A DNA stretch of 6,460 nt, taken from assembly GCA_012961655.1 (NCBI GenBank), contig DTYX01000395.1, positions 1 through 6,460 of the forward strand, in the 5' to 3' direction. This DNA comes from Candidatus Poribacteria bacterium (GTDB lineage: Bacteria > Poribacteria > WGA-4E > DTYX01). The first letter of the stretch is position 1. Every line of letters begins with the position of its first letter. Under the pieces are notes generated by a model. The model was not told the DNA's origin. It did not search any database and saw only the letters and a program-made list of their open reading frames with translations. The position numbers and the translations under genes were made by a program. This document shows positions 5,355-6,460 of this stretch, in pieces.

Positions 5355-6263
5355 CTATTCCATTTCGCTTTCCAGCAATTCGCCCGTACTAGGAGGGGAA
5401 GGCGGTCCAAAAGTCATTTTAGGGATATTTTCCGAATAAATCGTAATTTTCGCATCATGCCTGAGTTTTGTAATATATTGTTCGAAGTGCTGGCTTATGG
5501 ATTTTCCGTTTTTCCTACTACTCTGGTCTATTACCATTTGTCCATTGTACTCTTCGCTTTCGACGCCCTTCTTTTCCACCTTGACTATATGAATTCTCGT
5601 GCGGGTTTTGATTAAACCGCTAATTTCGCCTTCACCTAAGGCAAAAAGCGCTGCTTCCACTTTCGGCTCATAACCGATTTTCGGCAACGGCTCACCCTTA
5701 ATGACCCATCCTAATTCACCGCCTTTAGTTCTATCTGTGCCGATTGATAATTCTTGGGCGACTTTGCTAAAATCCTCACCCGCCTGCAAACGCGCCAATG
5801 CTCGCTGCGCGGTGGGCAAATCTTTGAGGGCAATATGCCTCGCCCATACGGCTGGTCGTTTTTCAGCTTCAATAGCAAGCGTGGCTTCCTCACTCAACTG
5901 TATTTTTTCCAGTTCATCTTTGATGACGGCGGTTATCAATAATTCCCTCTTGTAATCCTCCAACTTCTGCCGAATATCCGGGGATTTGTCTAATCCACGG
6001 CGCTTGGCTTCCTGCAATAAAAGCGTATCTAAAATCAGTTGTTCAAGTAAACGCGAAGAATCATCATCCCCTTGGCCCAGCTTTGCCAGTTCATCTGACG
6101 GGATAGTCATGATGGCATTAAATAAATCTTTGACGGTGATATCTTCCCCATTGACAGAAGCGAGCACCTTTGTATCTGTTTCAATGTTGTCTGCTCGCAG
6201 AGCATATCTGATGACGCCCAAAGATAATGCCAGAGCAATAATCGATATAATGGCTAATTTCAT
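5355..6263 (-). CDS. SurA/PpiC-like periplasmic peptidyl-prolyl cis-trans isomerase
   Basis: The product is 302 aa from ATG at 6261-6263, beginning MKLAIISIIALALSLGVIRY, a signal peptide or anchor. An ATG at 6288-6290 (nine residues longer) is possible; neither has a good Shine-Dalgarno site. Residues about 34-120 form a SurA-N-like helical chaperone domain (SVNGEDITVKDL at 36-47, then the helix RLLEQLILDTLLLQEAKRRG at 71-90). Residues about 138-232 form a parvulin domain: ARHIALKD (141-148), ARLQAGEDFSKVAQELS (157-173), KGGELGW (180-186), FALGEGEISGLIKT (207-220) and IHIVKVE (224-230). The C-terminal helix near 255-275 and a Pro-rich tail finish it. Such proteins help exported proteins fold by isomerising prolyl bonds. 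In-frame sequence upstream of the start is repeat-derived and not coding. It is separated from the next gene by a likely terminator, so it is probably its own unit. Confidence 0.9.
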   Translation of the reverse strand: MKLAIISIIALALSLGVIRYALRADNIETDTKVLASVNGEDITVKDLFNAIMTIPSDELAKLGQGDDDSSRLLEQLILDTLLLQEAKRRGLDKSPDIRQKLEDYKRELLITAVIKDELEKIQLSEEATLAIEAEKRPAVWARHIALKDLPTAQRALARLQAGEDFSKVAQELSIGTDRTKGGELGWVIKGEPLPKIGYEPKVEAALFALGEGEISGLIKTRTRIHIVKVEKKGVESEEYNGQMVIDQSSRKNGKSISQHFEQYITKLRHDAKITIYSENIPKMTFGPPSPPSTGELLESEME

Positions 6264-6419
6264 CTTTTTCGTAAATTCCAAATAATTCATTGAACTTTGG
6301 CATCTGATGACGTTTGACATCGGAGAAGGGCAAGATGGCAAGTTGGAATTCGGAATTGAAAAGATTAAGCGAGTTTCAAATAATCTTTTGCACTTTCTCA
6401 GGTGACCAATGGTGGCGAT

Positions 6420-6437
6420 GCAGGTTGGGAAACCTGC
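6420..6437. repeat. Palindromic repeat at the right edge
   Basis: GCAGGTT and AACCTGC (7 bp each) flank GGGA. The motif CTGCACCAC occurs directly after it and again 14 bp later (6434-6442, 6448-6456). This looks like a fragment of a dispersed intergenic repeat cut by the window edge. It occupies the outer part of the 197-bp region upstream of the PpiC-like gene; the inner part (6291-6419) shows no gene and only weak promoter-like hexamers. Confidence 0.65.
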
Positions 6438-6460
6438 ACCACGAAATCTGCACCACAACT

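Noticed and set aside
5328..5615. Plus-strand open frame of 95 codons
   Set aside because: It is antisense to the parvulin domain and C-terminus of the PpiC-like gene, has no ribosome site or recognisable domain, and is a shadow of that gene.
6264..6458. In-frame extension of the PpiC-like gene to the right edge
   Set aside because: The extension translates the GCAGGTT palindrome and low-complexity spacer, has no domain similarity and precedes the signal peptide, so it is not coding.

Overview
The window carries six protein-coding genes, all on the minus strand, so transcription runs from the right edge to the left. Every product has a predicted export signal or membrane anchor except one cytoplasmic PII-like protein. 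The organism is most likely a Gram-negative bacterium from an uncultured or environmental lineage. Evidence for this is a periplasm-directed parvulin chaperone, two twin-arginine (Tat) motifs on cofactor proteins, NapG/NapH-type ferredoxin chemistry, a CcmH-like protein and a DUF1573 protein. The spacers hold several families of short palindromic or tandem repeats, a pattern typical of repeat-rich genomes of the Poribacteria/Planctomycetes/FCB kind. That taxonomic hint is weak inference; no marker gene is present.

Layout from right to left (direction of transcription): a repeat-containing leader (6264-6460); a SurA/PpiC-like peptidyl-prolyl isomerase (5355-6263); a 142-bp spacer with a G/C-run hairpin followed by a T run (likely terminator) and a dispersed palindrome; a 22-cysteine exported protein with four CcmH-like modules and a TRASH-like metal knuckle (4022-5212); a 240-bp spacer with hairpins and a second copy of the dispersed palindrome; then a tight four-gene operon. 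The operon holds a divergent PII-like protein (3353-3781), a Tat-exported SagB-type nitroreductase overlapping it by 23 bp (2533-3375), a fused NapH-NapG-type polyferredoxin 19 bp downstream (897-2513), and a DUF1573 protein one base further on (59-895). A 7-bp tandem repeat occupies the left edge.

How the genes may work together (inference): the fused NapHG-like protein could take electrons from the quinol pool and pass them through Fe-S clusters to the periplasmic face, where the exported FMN nitroreductase-like protein and the Cys-containing DUF1573 protein would sit. The PII-like protein has lost several canonical effector residues and may report an unknown signal. The CcmH-like protein and the parvulin fit a role in folding or thiol/metal handling of exported proteins. 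I know of no characterised pathway with this gene set, so the four-gene operon plus the multi-CcmH protein is the best candidate here for an undescribed system. Substrate and end product cannot be read from the sequence.
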